From positions 23,319 through 87,318 of the forward strand of contig CAMFLX010000008.1 in assembly GCA_945957555.1 (NCBI GenBank): a stretch of 64,000 nt of DNA, read 5' to 3'. Positions 1 through 8,950 of the stretch are shown here, piece by piece; the stretch's first letter is position 1, and each line of letters begins with the position of its first letter. The DNA comes from an uncultured Cytophagales bacterium. Its GTDB lineage: Bacteria > Bacteroidota > Bacteroidia > Cytophagales > UBA9547. The notes under the pieces were generated by a model. The model did not search any database. It had not been told where the DNA came from and saw only the letters and a list, made by a program, of their open reading frames with translations. Made by a program: the position numbers and the translations under genes.

Positions 1-318
1 TTGTCTGATTTGCCCACCATAGAAGTCTTGGCCGCTTATATAAAGGAAGCGATGGCTTTGAACGAAAATGGTGTAAAAAAGACAAGACCTAAATCTGACA
101 CCCCAAAAGAAGTTGAAATGCCTGAGGAGTTTAGTAAGCAGCTCGACTTAAACCCAAAAGCAAAGGAAATCTTCGAGAGTAAATCACCTTCGTTCCGCAA
201 GAATTACCTCATTTGGATAACAGATGCGAAAACGGATGCCACGAGACAAAAACGAATAGAGCAATCGCTGGAATGGATCGTCGAAGGCAAGGGTAGATTT
301 TGGCAGTCTGAGAAGTGA
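1..318 (+). CDS. YdeI/OmpD-associated family protein, 5' part outside the window
   Basis: The visible 105 residues match the C-terminal part of YdeI/OmpD-associated (OmdA-type) proteins: a PEEF segment, then LNPKAKEIFESKSPSFRKNY followed by an alpha-helical stretch (TRQKRIEQSLEWI) and a terminal FW. Family members are usually nearly twice this long, with a DUF1801-like N-terminal half. The reading frame is open right to base 1, so the TTG at base 1 is probably not the start and the gene continues upstream. The biochemical role of the family is poorly defined; some members are linked to resistance to peptides or bacteriocins. Family assignment is fairly safe, function is not. Confidence 0.7.
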   Translation: MSDLPTIEVLAAYIKEAMALNENGVKKTRPKSDTPKEVEMPEEFSKQLDLNPKAKEIFESKSPSFRKNYLIWITDAKTDATRQKRIEQSLEWIVEGKGRFWQSEK

Positions 319-363
319 GTTGTTTGGACAAAAAATCTTTGAAGAATCCCATAATTTGATCTT

Positions 364-735
364 ATGACCCGAAGAGAAAGAATAGAACTAGCGATCACAA
401 ATTTTGTAAAAGGTGGCGACAACAGCGATACGGTACTGCTGGACAAAGTATTGCATCAGGATTTCAGGGTAGCTAGCAATGGGTTCATGGGAACTGTAGG
501 GGTTACGATCATCGACAAGCAAAAGTACCTCTCTAATATCAAAGAAGGAGTTTTTGGAGGACTCCCTAGGCTTATGCTCATTGAAAGCATTGATGACAGT
601 GAAACGATTGCCATGGTAAAACTGAGATTGGAAAGCGCAGAAAACTACTTCTTATCTTATAACTCCTTGGTATTAGACGTTGACAATGAATGGAAACTCA
701 TTCATAATCTGGCAGTGGTAGAATCCAAGAAATGA
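364..735 (+). CDS. NTF2-like (lumazine-binding/SnoaL-like) small protein
   Basis: A 123-residue soluble protein without signal peptide. An N-terminal helix (RRERIELAITNFVKGGDNSD) is followed by strands including LHQDFRVAS and a closing pattern WKLIHNLAVVE. That is the usual layout of the NTF2-like cone fold in the putative lumazine-binding (Lumazine_bd_2) group. In this family the ending 'xWKIxxx' is the last strand. No catalytic residues can be assigned from sequence. It follows the YdeI-type gene by 45 bp in the same direction and may be co-transcribed. Role unknown; NTF2-like folds serve both as enzymes and as ligand-binding proteins. Confidence 0.55.
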   Translation: MTRRERIELAITNFVKGGDNSDTVLLDKVLHQDFRVASNGFMGTVGVTIIDKQKYLSNIKEGVFGGLPRLMLIESIDDSETIAMVKLRLESAENYFLSYNSLVLDVDNEWKLIHNLAVVESKK

Positions 736-957
736 GAACAATAACAATTGTTTATCATTTAAGTATAACAATGGTAAAGCAGATAATCATGTACTTGATA
801 ATTCAGTACTCCAGATATGTTGGTCTTAACCCCAAAGTACTTTATCAGACTCTGTTACAAGGACTTTATTGTTGCATTTTGCAGCAGATTTAAACTTTCG
901 AATCACAAAATAAAAAATATTTGCAGCTATTCCTTCCATTTTCAATCGAGATACTAT

Positions 958-1000
958 TAATTTTGAGGCTGGTAACCATAAGCGATTAGTTACCAACTAA
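958..1000 (+). promoter_or_regulatory. Probable fabV promoter -7 box and leader inverted repeats
   Basis: TAATTTTG at 958-965 fits the Bacteroidota -7 element TAnnTTTG, but I see no good TTTG at the -33 position. Just downstream lies an inverted repeat, TGGTAAC (970-976) with GTTACCA (989-995). It overlaps a second one, TTAGTT/AACTAA (986-1000). These could be an operator or alternative hairpins in the leader of the gene starting at 1028. The rest of the 292-bp gap upstream shows nothing else I can name. Confidence 0.4.
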
Positions 1001-1027
1001 GCTTTACATTATAAGAAAACAAAAGGT

Positions 1028-2218
1028 ATGGTAATAGAACCAAGAATGAGAGGGTTTATTTGTTTGACATCGCATCCAAAAGGTTGCGAGAAAAACGTGT
1101 TAAACCAAATTGACTACGTCAAATCTAAGGGCTCCATCGAGGGCGCAAAAAAGGTATTGGTAATCGGAGCCTCTACGGGCTTTGGTCTGGCATCAAGAAT
1201 CACGAGCGCCTTTGGCTCAAATGCAGCGACTATTGGTGTCTTTTTTGAAAAAGCACCGCAAGAAGGCAAAACAGCCTCTCCAGGTTGGTACAATAGTGCA
1301 GCTTTTGAATCCCAAGCTAAAAAAGCTGGCCTTTATGCCAAAAGTATTAATGGTGACGCCTTTTCTACTGAAGTAAAAAACAAGACTATTGAACTCATCA
1401 AAGCTGACCTTGGTAAAATTGATTTGATCATCTATAGTTTGGCATCACCTGTAAGGACACATCCAGTAACGGGAGTGACACATAGATCGGTCCTTAAACC
1501 AATTGGCCAGAGCTTTACTAACAAAACGGTAGATTTCCATACGGGTATCGTTTCGAACATTACCATAGAACCTTGTAATGAAGAGGATATTGCCAATACC
1601 GTTGCGGTAATGGGTGGCGAAGATTGGGAAATGTGGATGGATGCTTTGGTAAAAGCAGATGTCCTAAGTGAAAATGCGATGACGGTTGCGTATTCTTATA
1701 TTGGTCCCCAATTAACCGAAGCTGTGTACCGTAAAGGAACTATTGGTAGAGCAAAGGATCATTTAGAAGCTACAGCATTTACAATTTCCGAAAAGTTAAA
1801 GAGCATAAAAGGCAAGGCTTATGTTTCGGTAAACAAAGCTTTGGTTACTCAAGCTAGTTCTGCGATTCCTGTCATCCCTCTTTATATTTCATTATTGTAC
1901 AAAACAATGAAAGCAAAAGGATTACACGAAGGTTGCATTGAGCAAATCCAAAGGTTGTTTAGCGAAAGACTCTATACAAAACAGGCTATCCCCACTGATG
2001 ATAAAGGTAGGATCAGAATAGATGACTGGGAGATGAGAGATGATGTTCAAGCGATAGTGGCTGAATTATGGACACAGGCTACGACTGAGTCTCTTCCAGA
2101 GCTTGGTGATCTCAATGGTTACAAATCAGACTTCCTTAACTTGTTTGGTTTCGGCTTCACAGGCATCAACTATTTAGAAGATGTGAGTGAACTTGTAGAA
2201 ATTGAGGGACTGCAATAG
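1028..2218 (+). CDS. fabV: Trans-2-enoyl-ACP/CoA reductase FabV
   Basis: FabV reduces the enoyl double bond in the last step of each fatty-acid elongation round, using NAD(P)H, in the cytoplasm. The 396-residue length is typical. The N-terminus RGFICLTSHPKGCEKNVLNQ is a family signature. The NADH-binding region VLVIGASTGFGLASRI lies near residues 44-59. The catalytic pair is seen in YSYIGPQLTEAVYRKGTIGRAK near residues 220-240, a Tyr-X8-Lys spacing that separates FabV from FabI. The start is the ATG at 1028, preceded by AAAAGG, and gives the conserved family N-terminus. FabV enzymes are often insensitive to triclosan; that is family knowledge, not shown here. Confidence 0.95.
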   Translation: MVIEPRMRGFICLTSHPKGCEKNVLNQIDYVKSKGSIEGAKKVLVIGASTGFGLASRITSAFGSNAATIGVFFEKAPQEGKTASPGWYNSAAFESQAKKAGLYAKSINGDAFSTEVKNKTIELIKADLGKIDLIIYSLASPVRTHPVTGVTHRSVLKPIGQSFTNKTVDFHTGIVSNITIEPCNEEDIANTVAVMGGEDWEMWMDALVKADVLSENAMTVAYSYIGPQLTEAVYRKGTIGRAKDHLEATAFTISEKLKSIKGKAYVSVNKALVTQASSAIPVIPLYISLLYKTMKAKGLHEGCIEQIQRLFSERLYTKQAIPTDDKGRIRIDDWEMRDDVQAIVAELWTQATTESLPELGDLNGYKSDFLNLFGFGFTGINYLEDVSELVEIEGLQ

Positions 2219-2236
2219 TTAAAATCACTTTAATAT

Positions 2237-2285
2237 ACAAAGACGTCCGATAGAACTGTATGTACTGTCGGACGTCTCTTTGTTT
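2237..2285 (+). terminator. Rho-independent terminator after fabV
   Basis: AGACGTCCGA (2241-2250) pairs perfectly with TCGGACGTCT (2268-2277) around a 17-nt loop and is followed by CTTTGTTTT. Outer ACAA/TTGT bases can extend the stem across a one-base bulge. It lies 20 bp after the fabV stop. Confidence 0.85.
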
Positions 2286-2375
2286 TGAGCAATAGATTTT
2301 TCTCATTACAGAGTTCTTCAACTCACAAATTGTTAATTTCAAAAAGATTACCTTAACTTTGCAAAAATACATCGT

Positions 2376-2687
2376 ATGAGTCTCCTCAAAAGAACGATAG
2401 CGCTATTCGTGAAAATCTTTTCGAATTATTATTTCACCTTCTTGCTTTGCTTTGGGATCTGGATGTTGTTCTTTGACGATAATGATATCTTTAGCCGATA
2501 CAGGCTTTGGAACAAAAAGCATGATCTTGAAAATGAAGTCACTTTTTACAACGAAAAAATCAAAGAGGTAAAAGAGGAAAAAAACGAGATTTTGGGCACT
2601 AACGAGGCTACCGAAAAGTTTGCAAGAGAAAAATATCTCATGAAAAAGCCCACGGAAGAAATATTCATCATCAAAAAAAGCCAATAA
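2376..2687 (+). CDS. DivIC/FtsB-like septum formation initiator
   Basis: A 103-residue bitopic membrane protein. A short cytoplasmic N-terminus is followed by one transmembrane helix (FTFLLCFGIWMLFF, about residues 20-33). Next comes a charged coiled coil (KKHDLENEVTFYNEKIKEVKEEKNEIL) and the closing REKYLMKKPTEEIF motif typical of the DivIC/FtsB family. In the division site this family forms a complex with FtsL and FtsQ/DivIB that activates septal peptidoglycan synthesis. The ATG at 2376 lies six bp before the next gene's start region. It ends six bp before xerD, so the two are likely co-transcribed, linking division with chromosome dimer resolution. Confidence 0.85.
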   Translation: MSLLKRTIALFVKIFSNYYFTFLLCFGIWMLFFDDNDIFSRYRLWNKKHDLENEVTFYNEKIKEVKEEKNEILGTNEATEKFAREKYLMKKPTEEIFIIKKSQ

Positions 2688-2693
2688 ATCCTT

Positions 2694-3599
2694 ATGGGTT
2701 CTTCTTGGGCTATCTATACAAAACAATTCAACAACTACCTTAAACTAGAACGCTCTTTATCCAAAAACACCATAGAGGCCTACCTTCACGATGTGGAACT
2801 CTTAGAACAATATTTGAGTTTAAACCCTCCACTTAAACAAATTACAGATCTCGTACTAGCAGACCTTCAAGACTTCTTAATACACATCAACGAATTAGGT
2901 CTCAATGCAAACAGTCAAGCAAGGATCATATCTGGCCTCAAAAGCTTTTTCAAGTTTTTGAGTATGGAAAACATTATTAAAGCCGACCCGACCGAACTCC
3001 TAGAGCCTCCCAAATTGGGACGAAAGCTCCCAGACACCTTAGATTATCATGAAATCATTTCCATACTGGAATCTATAGACCACTCTACAAACGAAGGCAT
3101 GAGAAACAGAGCCATACTGGAAGTAATGTATAGCTGCGGACTTAGGGTTTCCGAACTCGTAAATCTCAAGATTACCAACCTATATTTTGAAGTGGGTTTT
3201 ATCAAAGTTGAGGGCAAGGGCAACAAAGAACGATTGGTTCCTATTGGTAGGGATGCTATTAAATATACCGAAATTTATCTTAATGAAATTAGGACACATA
3301 TTCCAATCAAAAAAGGACAAGAGAATCATGTTTTTCTCAACCGAAGAGGGGCATCGCTTACCAGAGTAATGATCTTCACAATCATCAAAAATCTGGTATC
3401 AGCTTTAGGAATTCACAAAAACGTAAGCCCACACACATTTAGGCATTCTTTTGCAACACATCTGATTGAAGGAGGAGCCGATCTAAGGGCAGTTCAAGAG
3501 ATGCTTGGGCATGAAAGCATTACCACTACCGAGATATATACCCATATCAATAGAGATTATCTAAAACAGATCATTACAGATTTTCACCCGAGGAGTTAA
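2694..3599 (+). CDS. xerD: Tyrosine recombinase XerD
   Basis: XerD and XerC resolve chromosome dimers at dif during division. This 301-residue protein has the SAM-like core-binding domain (about 8-90: YLKLERSLSKNTIEAYLHDV). The catalytic domain follows with all six residues visible: Arg in CGLRVSELV, Lys in GKGNKERLVPI, His-x-x-Arg in PHTFRHSFATH, His in MLGHESITTT and the Tyr nucleophile in EIYTH. The opening residues are longer than usual, and a start a few codons later (QFNNYLKLE) cannot be excluded. The XerD rather than XerC label rests on length and on the second enzyme at 7161 being the better XerC by context. Confidence 0.88.
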   Translation: MGSSWAIYTKQFNNYLKLERSLSKNTIEAYLHDVELLEQYLSLNPPLKQITDLVLADLQDFLIHINELGLNANSQARIISGLKSFFKFLSMENIIKADPTELLEPPKLGRKLPDTLDYHEIISILESIDHSTNEGMRNRAILEVMYSCGLRVSELVNLKITNLYFEVGFIKVEGKGNKERLVPIGRDAIKYTEIYLNEIRTHIPIKKGQENHVFLNRRGASLTRVMIFTIIKNLVSALGIHKNVSPHTFRHSFATHLIEGGADLRAVQEMLGHESITTTEIYTHINRDYLKQIITDFHPRS

Positions 3600-4663
3600 T
3601 CGAAAAAATCAGGACAAGGGGTTCTAAATCGGTGAGGCTTCTTATAGCCTCTTTCGCGATTCAAATAGATGGTGATATTGAGCTCGTGAGAACCACCTGA
3701 ATAGGCCCTAGCCAGTTTTGAGACTGTAACATCATAACTATAGGCGATAGCGATATCATTATATTTAACACCTGCCATAAGCACTACGGACTCATTATTC
3801 TGCAAGCTATCTTTATACATTTTAAATGGGATCCCTCTATACCATCCGCCAATCAACAATCTATCTAACTGAGCATAAACTCCCAAATCAAATTGATCAG
3901 ACTTACCTTGCATTTTATAATGTACCGTAGGAACTACTGCATAAACAATAGGTTTGTCGAACTTGCGATAAGGCTCAATATATTTGATGATAAACCGATA
4001 ACCTCCAGTAATAGAGGTCTTCATGGGTAATCGATTCTCAATGTTATCATAAAACGTCTGATTAGGCCTATTGATATGATTCATGGCTAGCCCCACCCAT
4101 AGTTTTTCGGTGTACATTAACATACCTGCAGAAATATCCGAATACCAAAATGAATCTCCGCCTCCGTAGGTATTTCCATTCCAACCATTACTTGTAAAGT
4201 CTTGAGAATACCTAAAATAGCTATAATCCACAGTGCTATTAGATATCCCTATTTGAGCCCCAAGCCTCAGGCTTAACGAGGAACTGAGGTGAATTTCGTT
4301 GGCATATTGGCCTGCAAAGTAATTAGAAACAATCTTCGATCCTCCCTGAAAATCCTTATAAGCAAAAAAGCCCAAGCCACTTTTAATTTTGGATAAATAA
4401 CAGTCATAAGAAACGTATGTGGTATAATATCTCGCATCAAGCCTTGGCCATTGATACCTATTGTGCAAAATAAATCTGTGCATTTGTGCACTGCCCGCAA
4501 ATGCAGGGTTTTGATAAGTGAGGTTAGAATATACTTGAGAAAACTGTATATCTTGTGAATATATATTTACAAAACTAGCAAATATGATGATATTTAAAAT
4601 CCGACAAAACCTTACATAATATATACTGAAAACAAAACCCATAAATATTGAGTAAGCAAACAT
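3596..4663 (-). CDS. PorP/SprF family type IX secretion membrane protein
   Basis: A 355-residue outer-membrane beta-barrel-type protein. After a hydrophobic leader (ILNIIIFASFVNIYSQ) comes the family signature DIQFSQVYSNLTYQNPAFAG near residue 40. Many alternating aromatic strands follow, with a closing GGSHELNITIYLN. PorP/SprF proteins help T9SS export or anchor adhesins at the surface of gliding Bacteroidota; paralogues often sit beside a large adhesin gene, which is not the case here. The start at 4663 is preceded by AGAGG. Its end overlaps the xerD stop (convergent). Several paralogues are expected per genome, so no specific cargo can be named. Confidence 0.88.
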   Translation of the reverse strand: MFAYSIFMGFVFSIYYVRFCRILNIIIFASFVNIYSQDIQFSQVYSNLTYQNPAFAGSAQMHRFILHNRYQWPRLDARYYTTYVSYDCYLSKIKSGLGFFAYKDFQGGSKIVSNYFAGQYANEIHLSSSLSLRLGAQIGISNSTVDYSYFRYSQDFTSNGWNGNTYGGGDSFWYSDISAGMLMYTEKLWVGLAMNHINRPNQTFYDNIENRLPMKTSITGGYRFIIKYIEPYRKFDKPIVYAVVPTVHYKMQGKSDQFDLGVYAQLDRLLIGGWYRGIPFKMYKDSLQNNESVVLMAGVKYNDIAIAYSYDVTVSKLARAYSGGSHELNITIYLNRERGYKKPHRFRTPCPDFFD

Positions 4664-4792
4664 TTATCAACCTCTTGTCAAAACTCAAACAAAAGATAAT
4701 TTATCTATAGACACGCACATCTTATACAAAGATATTACAATTTTTTACAAAAAAAATAATATTCTGATCAGATCACAGCAATCAAGATTAAA

Positions 4793-7069
4793 TTATGAAA
4801 CAACAATTCTCCTCTTATATCTTGTTCCATTAACCATAAACGTAAAAATATAAATACCAGAACCCATTGAGGTACAATTCAATTGAGAACTTGATGACTC
4901 TAAATTGCCAGTTGCTACAAGAAGCCCTAATTGGTTGTGGATTTCATAAGTACCTTTTACATAACATGGGATTTCAATAGTGATGAAATCTTTAATAGGA
5001 TTGGGAAAGGTATTTAAAAATAACTGGGCAAAGTCAATACCCTGAGGTGAAGTAGTTTGATAAATCGATGCATCAGAAAGACGAGTCTCCGATACCACTC
5101 TGTAGTATACTTTGTTGAAGCCAATTAAAGAATCATGGATTCCATACTTACCAAAATTATTATTGGGAACCTCTATAAATCGCTCAAAAGCTTTTCCATC
5201 CACAGATTTCTCCACAAAATACTGGAAGACATCCCCCTCATTGGAAGTTTCGAAAGTAATATCGACTCCACAGCCATTTTTGTTAACAGAAAAGCTCTTA
5301 TAACTATGGCGAACAGGAAGTCCATCACATCTATATTCCTTCAATAAAGCTGTTATAACAAACACCAATGGAGCATTCCAGTTGATTGCGGTTTCATTCG
5401 TGGAATAACTGCAAACATCATCGTAATAACTGAGTGCTGGCAAAGTAGAAGTATAGGTATAATCGCTAGGCCCACCACAATCGTAAGTATTGCCAGGGTT
5501 AGGCCCTCCTACTAGCATACCAGGCAATACTTTACCTAATGCCCCTGATATTCTGTGATGTGGATATTTGGGAGTATTGGCACCATATTTAGTTACAAAA
5601 CTCATAGAAACACCATTCTTACCTAAGATATAGTCAAAGGAATGAGCTATAGCCTTAAGATAATTAGGATCATTGTTAAGCTTAAAAGCAAAATAATGAT
5701 TCAAAAGCGCATTCAAAAGGGTACTATTACTCCCCCAATAAAAATCTACCGATTGCATCATGGTTTGATACGCCGATGCTTGATAGATCGCCTGCCTAGA
5801 ACTTGCAAGCTTCATGATAGGGTCTTGTATTTTCGACAAATTATCTTTACCCAACTGGGTAAGGCTATCTATATTTTGCAAAAGTGAATAACATCCTAGA
5901 ATACCTACATTTGTCCAACCCGCTAAAGGATAAGAGCTCAAGAAAGTGGGGAAGTAAGAATCGTCTTTAGTAGTGATATAAAGTTCTGCCTTCGCCCAAA
6001 AAAATTCATCATTAGGTGCCGAAACATCTGCATATGAACCAGATTTGTCGTCATCTGTGTTCTTCTTTATTAGCTTATTGGGATTCGTTTGAGCCCACTG
6101 ATAAGCATATTTGGCAGCCACAAGGCAACGATCAGAGTAGGACATATCATATTTCTTAAACAATCTAGCTGCATAACTCATCACCGCCGCAAAATCCAAT
6201 GCCGATTGTGTGGATTTATTAATCAGATACCGATCTGAATAATCACTATTGGGCATGATAAAAGGAGGGAACTCTAGACTTACCTTCTTAAAATACACTC
6301 CACCATCACTGGGGTCTTGCATACTCAATAACCAATCTAGATTCCATCTGATCTCATCCAAAATATCCGGCGTATGGTTGCCTCCCTCAGGAATATTCAA
6401 CTTGAGCGTATCATAGTAATCCTTAAAAACATCATAAGAAAGCATCAAAGTATAAGTACTAATGCCAGCATTTGTAGTATAGCAGCCATAATCTCCAGCA
6501 TCATACCAACCTTTGGCGGCTTTTACCTTAGTACCTTCTGGCCTTTGAGCACTTGCAGCAGTATAGTGAATATAAACTGCTGTATCTGGATGCCCCCCAG
6601 CTCTAGCATATATACCTCCATATTGTTTAGGAATATCTGTCGACGCCCTATTGAGGTAGTAATACCTGATGGCATCAATACTTAATGCACCATAAAGCAT
6701 TCCCTTAACTTCAAAAGGATAGGAATATCCCAACCCAGGCACTTCTAAGACATACTTCCCTTGTAAATTAAAGTTTGTAAAATCAGCTCTCTTTATACTC
6801 TCAGAAGATGGAGACCAATAGGAACTGTCGCTCAAAAAACCTTCGTAATACAATGTACCGTGGTCTGTAGACTTAATATAAAACTTGGTCAAGTGCGCCT
6901 TACCAACATTGACTACTGCCAATTTTGTACAGTTGGTCAAATACCCCACCTGATTTAATTTGATTTCTTTGGTAAGCTTTGATTGTGCTGTTAAGGAATT
7001 GCACAACAATATACAAGACAAAGCTACAACAACTAAAGTCTGTTGAACTTTATTAAAGATATGAGTCAT
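4793..7069 (-). CDS. Secreted GH9 cellulase with T9SS sorting domain
   Basis: Endo-beta-1,4-glucanase of glycoside hydrolase family 9, exported by the T9SS. Signal peptide (about 1-28, ending SLTAQ) leads into a CelD_N Ig-like domain (KEIKLNQVGYL, about 35-120). The GH9 (alpha/alpha)6 catalytic domain spans about 125-600. The catalytic aspartates lie in GWYDAGDYG (D190 and D193) and the acid in STNETAINWNAPLVFV. A T9SS type A domain closes the protein (NTFPNPIKDFITIEIP ... GIYIFTFMVNGTRYKRRIVVS). I chose the ATG at 7069 because the upstream TTG (7099) falls inside a likely promoter box. It stands apart from the main CAZyme region and is divergent from xerC. Confidence 0.92.
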   Translation of the reverse strand: MTHIFNKVQQTLVVVALSCILLCNSLTAQSKLTKEIKLNQVGYLTNCTKLAVVNVGKAHLTKFYIKSTDHGTLYYEGFLSDSSYWSPSSESIKRADFTNFNLQGKYVLEVPGLGYSYPFEVKGMLYGALSIDAIRYYYLNRASTDIPKQYGGIYARAGGHPDTAVYIHYTAASAQRPEGTKVKAAKGWYDAGDYGCYTTNAGISTYTLMLSYDVFKDYYDTLKLNIPEGGNHTPDILDEIRWNLDWLLSMQDPSDGGVYFKKVSLEFPPFIMPNSDYSDRYLINKSTQSALDFAAVMSYAARLFKKYDMSYSDRCLVAAKYAYQWAQTNPNKLIKKNTDDDKSGSYADVSAPNDEFFWAKAELYITTKDDSYFPTFLSSYPLAGWTNVGILGCYSLLQNIDSLTQLGKDNLSKIQDPIMKLASSRQAIYQASAYQTMMQSVDFYWGSNSTLLNALLNHYFAFKLNNDPNYLKAIAHSFDYILGKNGVSMSFVTKYGANTPKYPHHRISGALGKVLPGMLVGGPNPGNTYDCGGPSDYTYTSTLPALSYYDDVCSYSTNETAINWNAPLVFVITALLKEYRCDGLPVRHSYKSFSVNKNGCGVDITFETSNEGDVFQYFVEKSVDGKAFERFIEVPNNNFGKYGIHDSLIGFNKVYYRVVSETRLSDASIYQTTSPQGIDFAQLFLNTFPNPIKDFITIEIPCYVKGTYEIHNQLGLLVATGNLESSSSQLNCTSMGSGIYIFTFMVNGTRYKRRIVVS

Positions 7070-7096
7070 TAAAATATAAATATTGATTTGTTTATA

Positions 7097-7104
7097 CAAA
7101 AATA
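7097..7104 (-). promoter_or_regulatory. Probable -7 box for the GH9 gene
   Basis: Read on the minus strand this is TATTTTTG, a full match to TAnnTTTG, placed about 28 bp before the chosen ATG. No convincing TTTG is seen 19-21 bp further upstream, so the call rests on one box. Confidence 0.4.
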
Positions 7105-7160
7105 CGTAAAAAAAGGGCTTTCGCTTTTAACTCTCCTTATATTTTTTTATATTTAACAAT

Positions 7161-8045
7161 ATGATAGAGAAATTCTTGAGCTACATAAAGTACGAAAAAA
7201 GGTATAGTGAACATACCCTATGTTCTTATAAAAACGACCTAGTTTCATTTAATGAATTCATAAAAAAAGAGTTTTCCCTAGATGACATCAGTAACAATGT
7301 GGAAAGCCAGCATATAAGATCATGGCTCATGAATCTTTCTGAAAACAAGATTTCTGAAAGAAGTATCAACCGGAAAATTGCCACTCTCAAATCATATTAT
7401 AAGTTTCTAAGAAAGATAGAAGTTGTAGGCCAAAATCCAGCAGACAGAATTAAAACCCTTAAGACACCCAAAAAGCTCCCTTCTTATGTTCAAGAAGAGC
7501 CAATGCTTAACTTACTGGACAAGATTGAATTTACTGACGACTTCTCTGGCATAAGAGACCGTCTGGTCATTGAACTTTTATATGGCACTGGTATTCGATT
7601 GTCAGAACTTATTGGGCTCTCTATACATTCGATAAACATTAATGCTAAAACCCTAAAGGTGAAGGGAAAAGGAAATAAAGAGCGAATAATACCCATAAAT
7701 AATACTTTATTGGAACGGATTATAGAATATCTTGATAAGAAAAAAGATTTGAACAGCGGCAACGCTACCGATAGTTTTATCGTAACAGATAACAATAATC
7801 AAACATATCCAATGTTTATTTTTAGAATAGTCAAACGATATTTAAGTCATGTAACTACTAACGACAAGAAAAGCCCACACACACTTAGGCATACTTTCGC
7901 AACTCATCTACTAAACAAAGGGGCTGATTTGAATGCATTAAAAGAACTGTTGGGCCACACTAGTCTAGCTGCAACTCAAGTATACACTCACAATTCTATT
8001 GATAAACTGAAAAATATCTTTGAGAAAGCCCATCCCAAGGCATAA
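7161..8045 (+). CDS. xerC: Tyrosine recombinase XerC
   Basis: Second Xer-type recombinase, 294 residues. The N-terminal core-binding domain (IKYEKRYSEHTLCSYKNDL) is followed by the catalytic domain with Arg in GTGIRLSELIG, Lys in KGKGNKERIIPI, HTLRHTFATH, LLGHTSLAAT and Tyr in QVYTH. It should partner with the 2694-3599 enzyme at dif. The ribosome hibernation factor follows 44 bp later; a xerC-hpf pair is common in Bacteroidota and is why I call this one XerC. No transposon ends or cargo are nearby, so it does not look like a mobile-element integrase. Confidence 0.87.
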   Translation: MIEKFLSYIKYEKRYSEHTLCSYKNDLVSFNEFIKKEFSLDDISNNVESQHIRSWLMNLSENKISERSINRKIATLKSYYKFLRKIEVVGQNPADRIKTLKTPKKLPSYVQEEPMLNLLDKIEFTDDFSGIRDRLVIELLYGTGIRLSELIGLSIHSININAKTLKVKGKGNKERIIPINNTLLERIIEYLDKKKDLNSGNATDSFIVTDNNNQTYPMFIFRIVKRYLSHVTTNDKKSPHTLRHTFATHLLNKGADLNALKELLGHTSLAATQVYTHNSIDKLKNIFEKAHPKA

Positions 8046-8089
8046 AAATGTGGAATTTAAATTTTGTTCAACTAATAAAACTTTGAATT

Positions 8090-8398
8090 ATGAAAGTTCA
8101 AGTACAGTCAATTCACTTTGATGCAGATGTCAAATTGATTGAATTCATCGAGAAAAAAGTAAACAAGCTAACTACGTTTTATGACAGAATCATTGACGCG
8201 GAAGTTTTTCTTAAACTTGTAAAGAAAGAGGCCAAAAATAATAAAGTTGTTGAAATCAAGATAAACGTCCCCGGCACTACACTTTTTGCTCTAGAGCAGG
8301 GAGATAGTTTCGAAGCTGCTGCAGATACAGTGCTCGAAGCTTTAAAATCTCAACTAAAAAAGCACAAGGAGAAACTCGTAACATCACACAGTTTATAA
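8090..8398 (+). CDS. hpf: Ribosome hibernation promoting factor, short form
   Basis: A 102-residue HPF/RaiA-type protein that binds the decoding region of the 30S subunit and stores ribosomes in stationary phase. The beta-alpha-beta-beta-beta-alpha order is visible: MKVQVQSIHFDAD, the helix LIEFIEKKVNKLTTFYDRI, EVFLKLVK, KVVEIKINVPGTTLFA and the closing helix SFEAAADTVLEALKSQLKKHKEK. It lacks the C-terminal dimerisation domain of the long form. It lies downstream of xerC and ahead of a strong terminator. Confidence 0.9.
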   Translation: MKVQVQSIHFDADVKLIEFIEKKVNKLTTFYDRIIDAEVFLKLVKKEAKNNKVVEIKINVPGTTLFALEQGDSFEAAADTVLEALKSQLKKHKEKLVTSHSL

Positions 8399-8404
8399 CA
8401 TTTT

Positions 8405-8431
8405 AAAAGCCCAATATTGGGCTTTTTTTTT
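8405..8431 (+). terminator. Rho-independent terminator after hpf
   Basis: AAAAGCCCAAT pairs with ATTGGGCTTTT as a perfect inverted repeat and is followed by an unbroken T run to 8431. Starts seven bp after the hpf stop. Confidence 0.93.
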
Positions 8432-8543
8432 GTAAGCTTCCCACTTAAACAAACTGCACGCCCACTTAATAAATTATCCTTTCTTAAAATATATTTTGTT
8501 GTTATATATGTAACCTGTACACGTATTCTATAAAAAGATCGAT

Positions 8544-8948
8544 ATGAGGGTTGTTAGTATTAATAAATATCAGGTAATATATTACGACAAGGCAAACCAG
8601 CTTTTGAAAAGCGAATGGCTGGAAGAGTCTGCAAAAATGCCTATTTCAAAATTCAGAAAAGAGGCTGAGCGTATTTTAAACTTTGCCCTAAAGTATAAGC
8701 CTCGATTCGCTATGATAGATTTGTCAAACTTCAAATATGACTTCAACCAAAGGGATATGATGTGGTTTAACAGCATACACAATAGTGATCTTGCGGAAAA
8801 AGTGGGGATTATTATCTCAAGCCAAGAGAATCCACTATTTCAAGGTGTGAATGAGCTCATCAACAACAATAATATACTCAATAAAAAAACCAAAATGTTT
8901 ACTACCGAGTTCGAAACCTTGGATTGGCTTGATCTTAAATTAGTTTAA
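8544..8948 (+). CDS. Conserved hypothetical, STAS/SpoIIAA-like
   Basis: A 134-residue soluble protein with no signal or membrane segment. It alternates strands and helices: YQVIYYDKANQLLKSEW, a helix KFRKEAERILNFALKYK, the strand RFAMIDLSNFKYD, a helix, the strand KVGIIISSQEN and a final helix/strand FTTEFETLDWLDLK. This resembles the SpoIIAA-like/STAS layout found in many small Bacteroidota proteins, with a buried strand followed by an acidic loop (DLSNF). No active-site residues can be named. It converges with the next gene with only two bp between the stops. Confidence 0.45.
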   Translation: MRVVSINKYQVIYYDKANQLLKSEWLEESAKMPISKFRKEAERILNFALKYKPRFAMIDLSNFKYDFNQRDMMWFNSIHNSDLAEKVGIIISSQENPLFQGVNELINNNNILNKKTKMFTTEFETLDWLDLKLV

Positions 8949-8950
8949 GA

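Noticed and set aside
1028..2218. FabI-type enoyl reductase
   Set aside because: Length near 400 and the Tyr-X8-Lys spacing fit FabV; FabI is about 260 residues with Tyr-X6-Lys.
2694..8045. A mobile element framed by two tyrosine recombinases
   Set aside because: Both enzymes have housekeeping neighbours (DivIC/FtsB-like, hpf), full Xer signatures and no direct repeats or cargo between them apart from an ordinary GH9 and a PorP-type gene.
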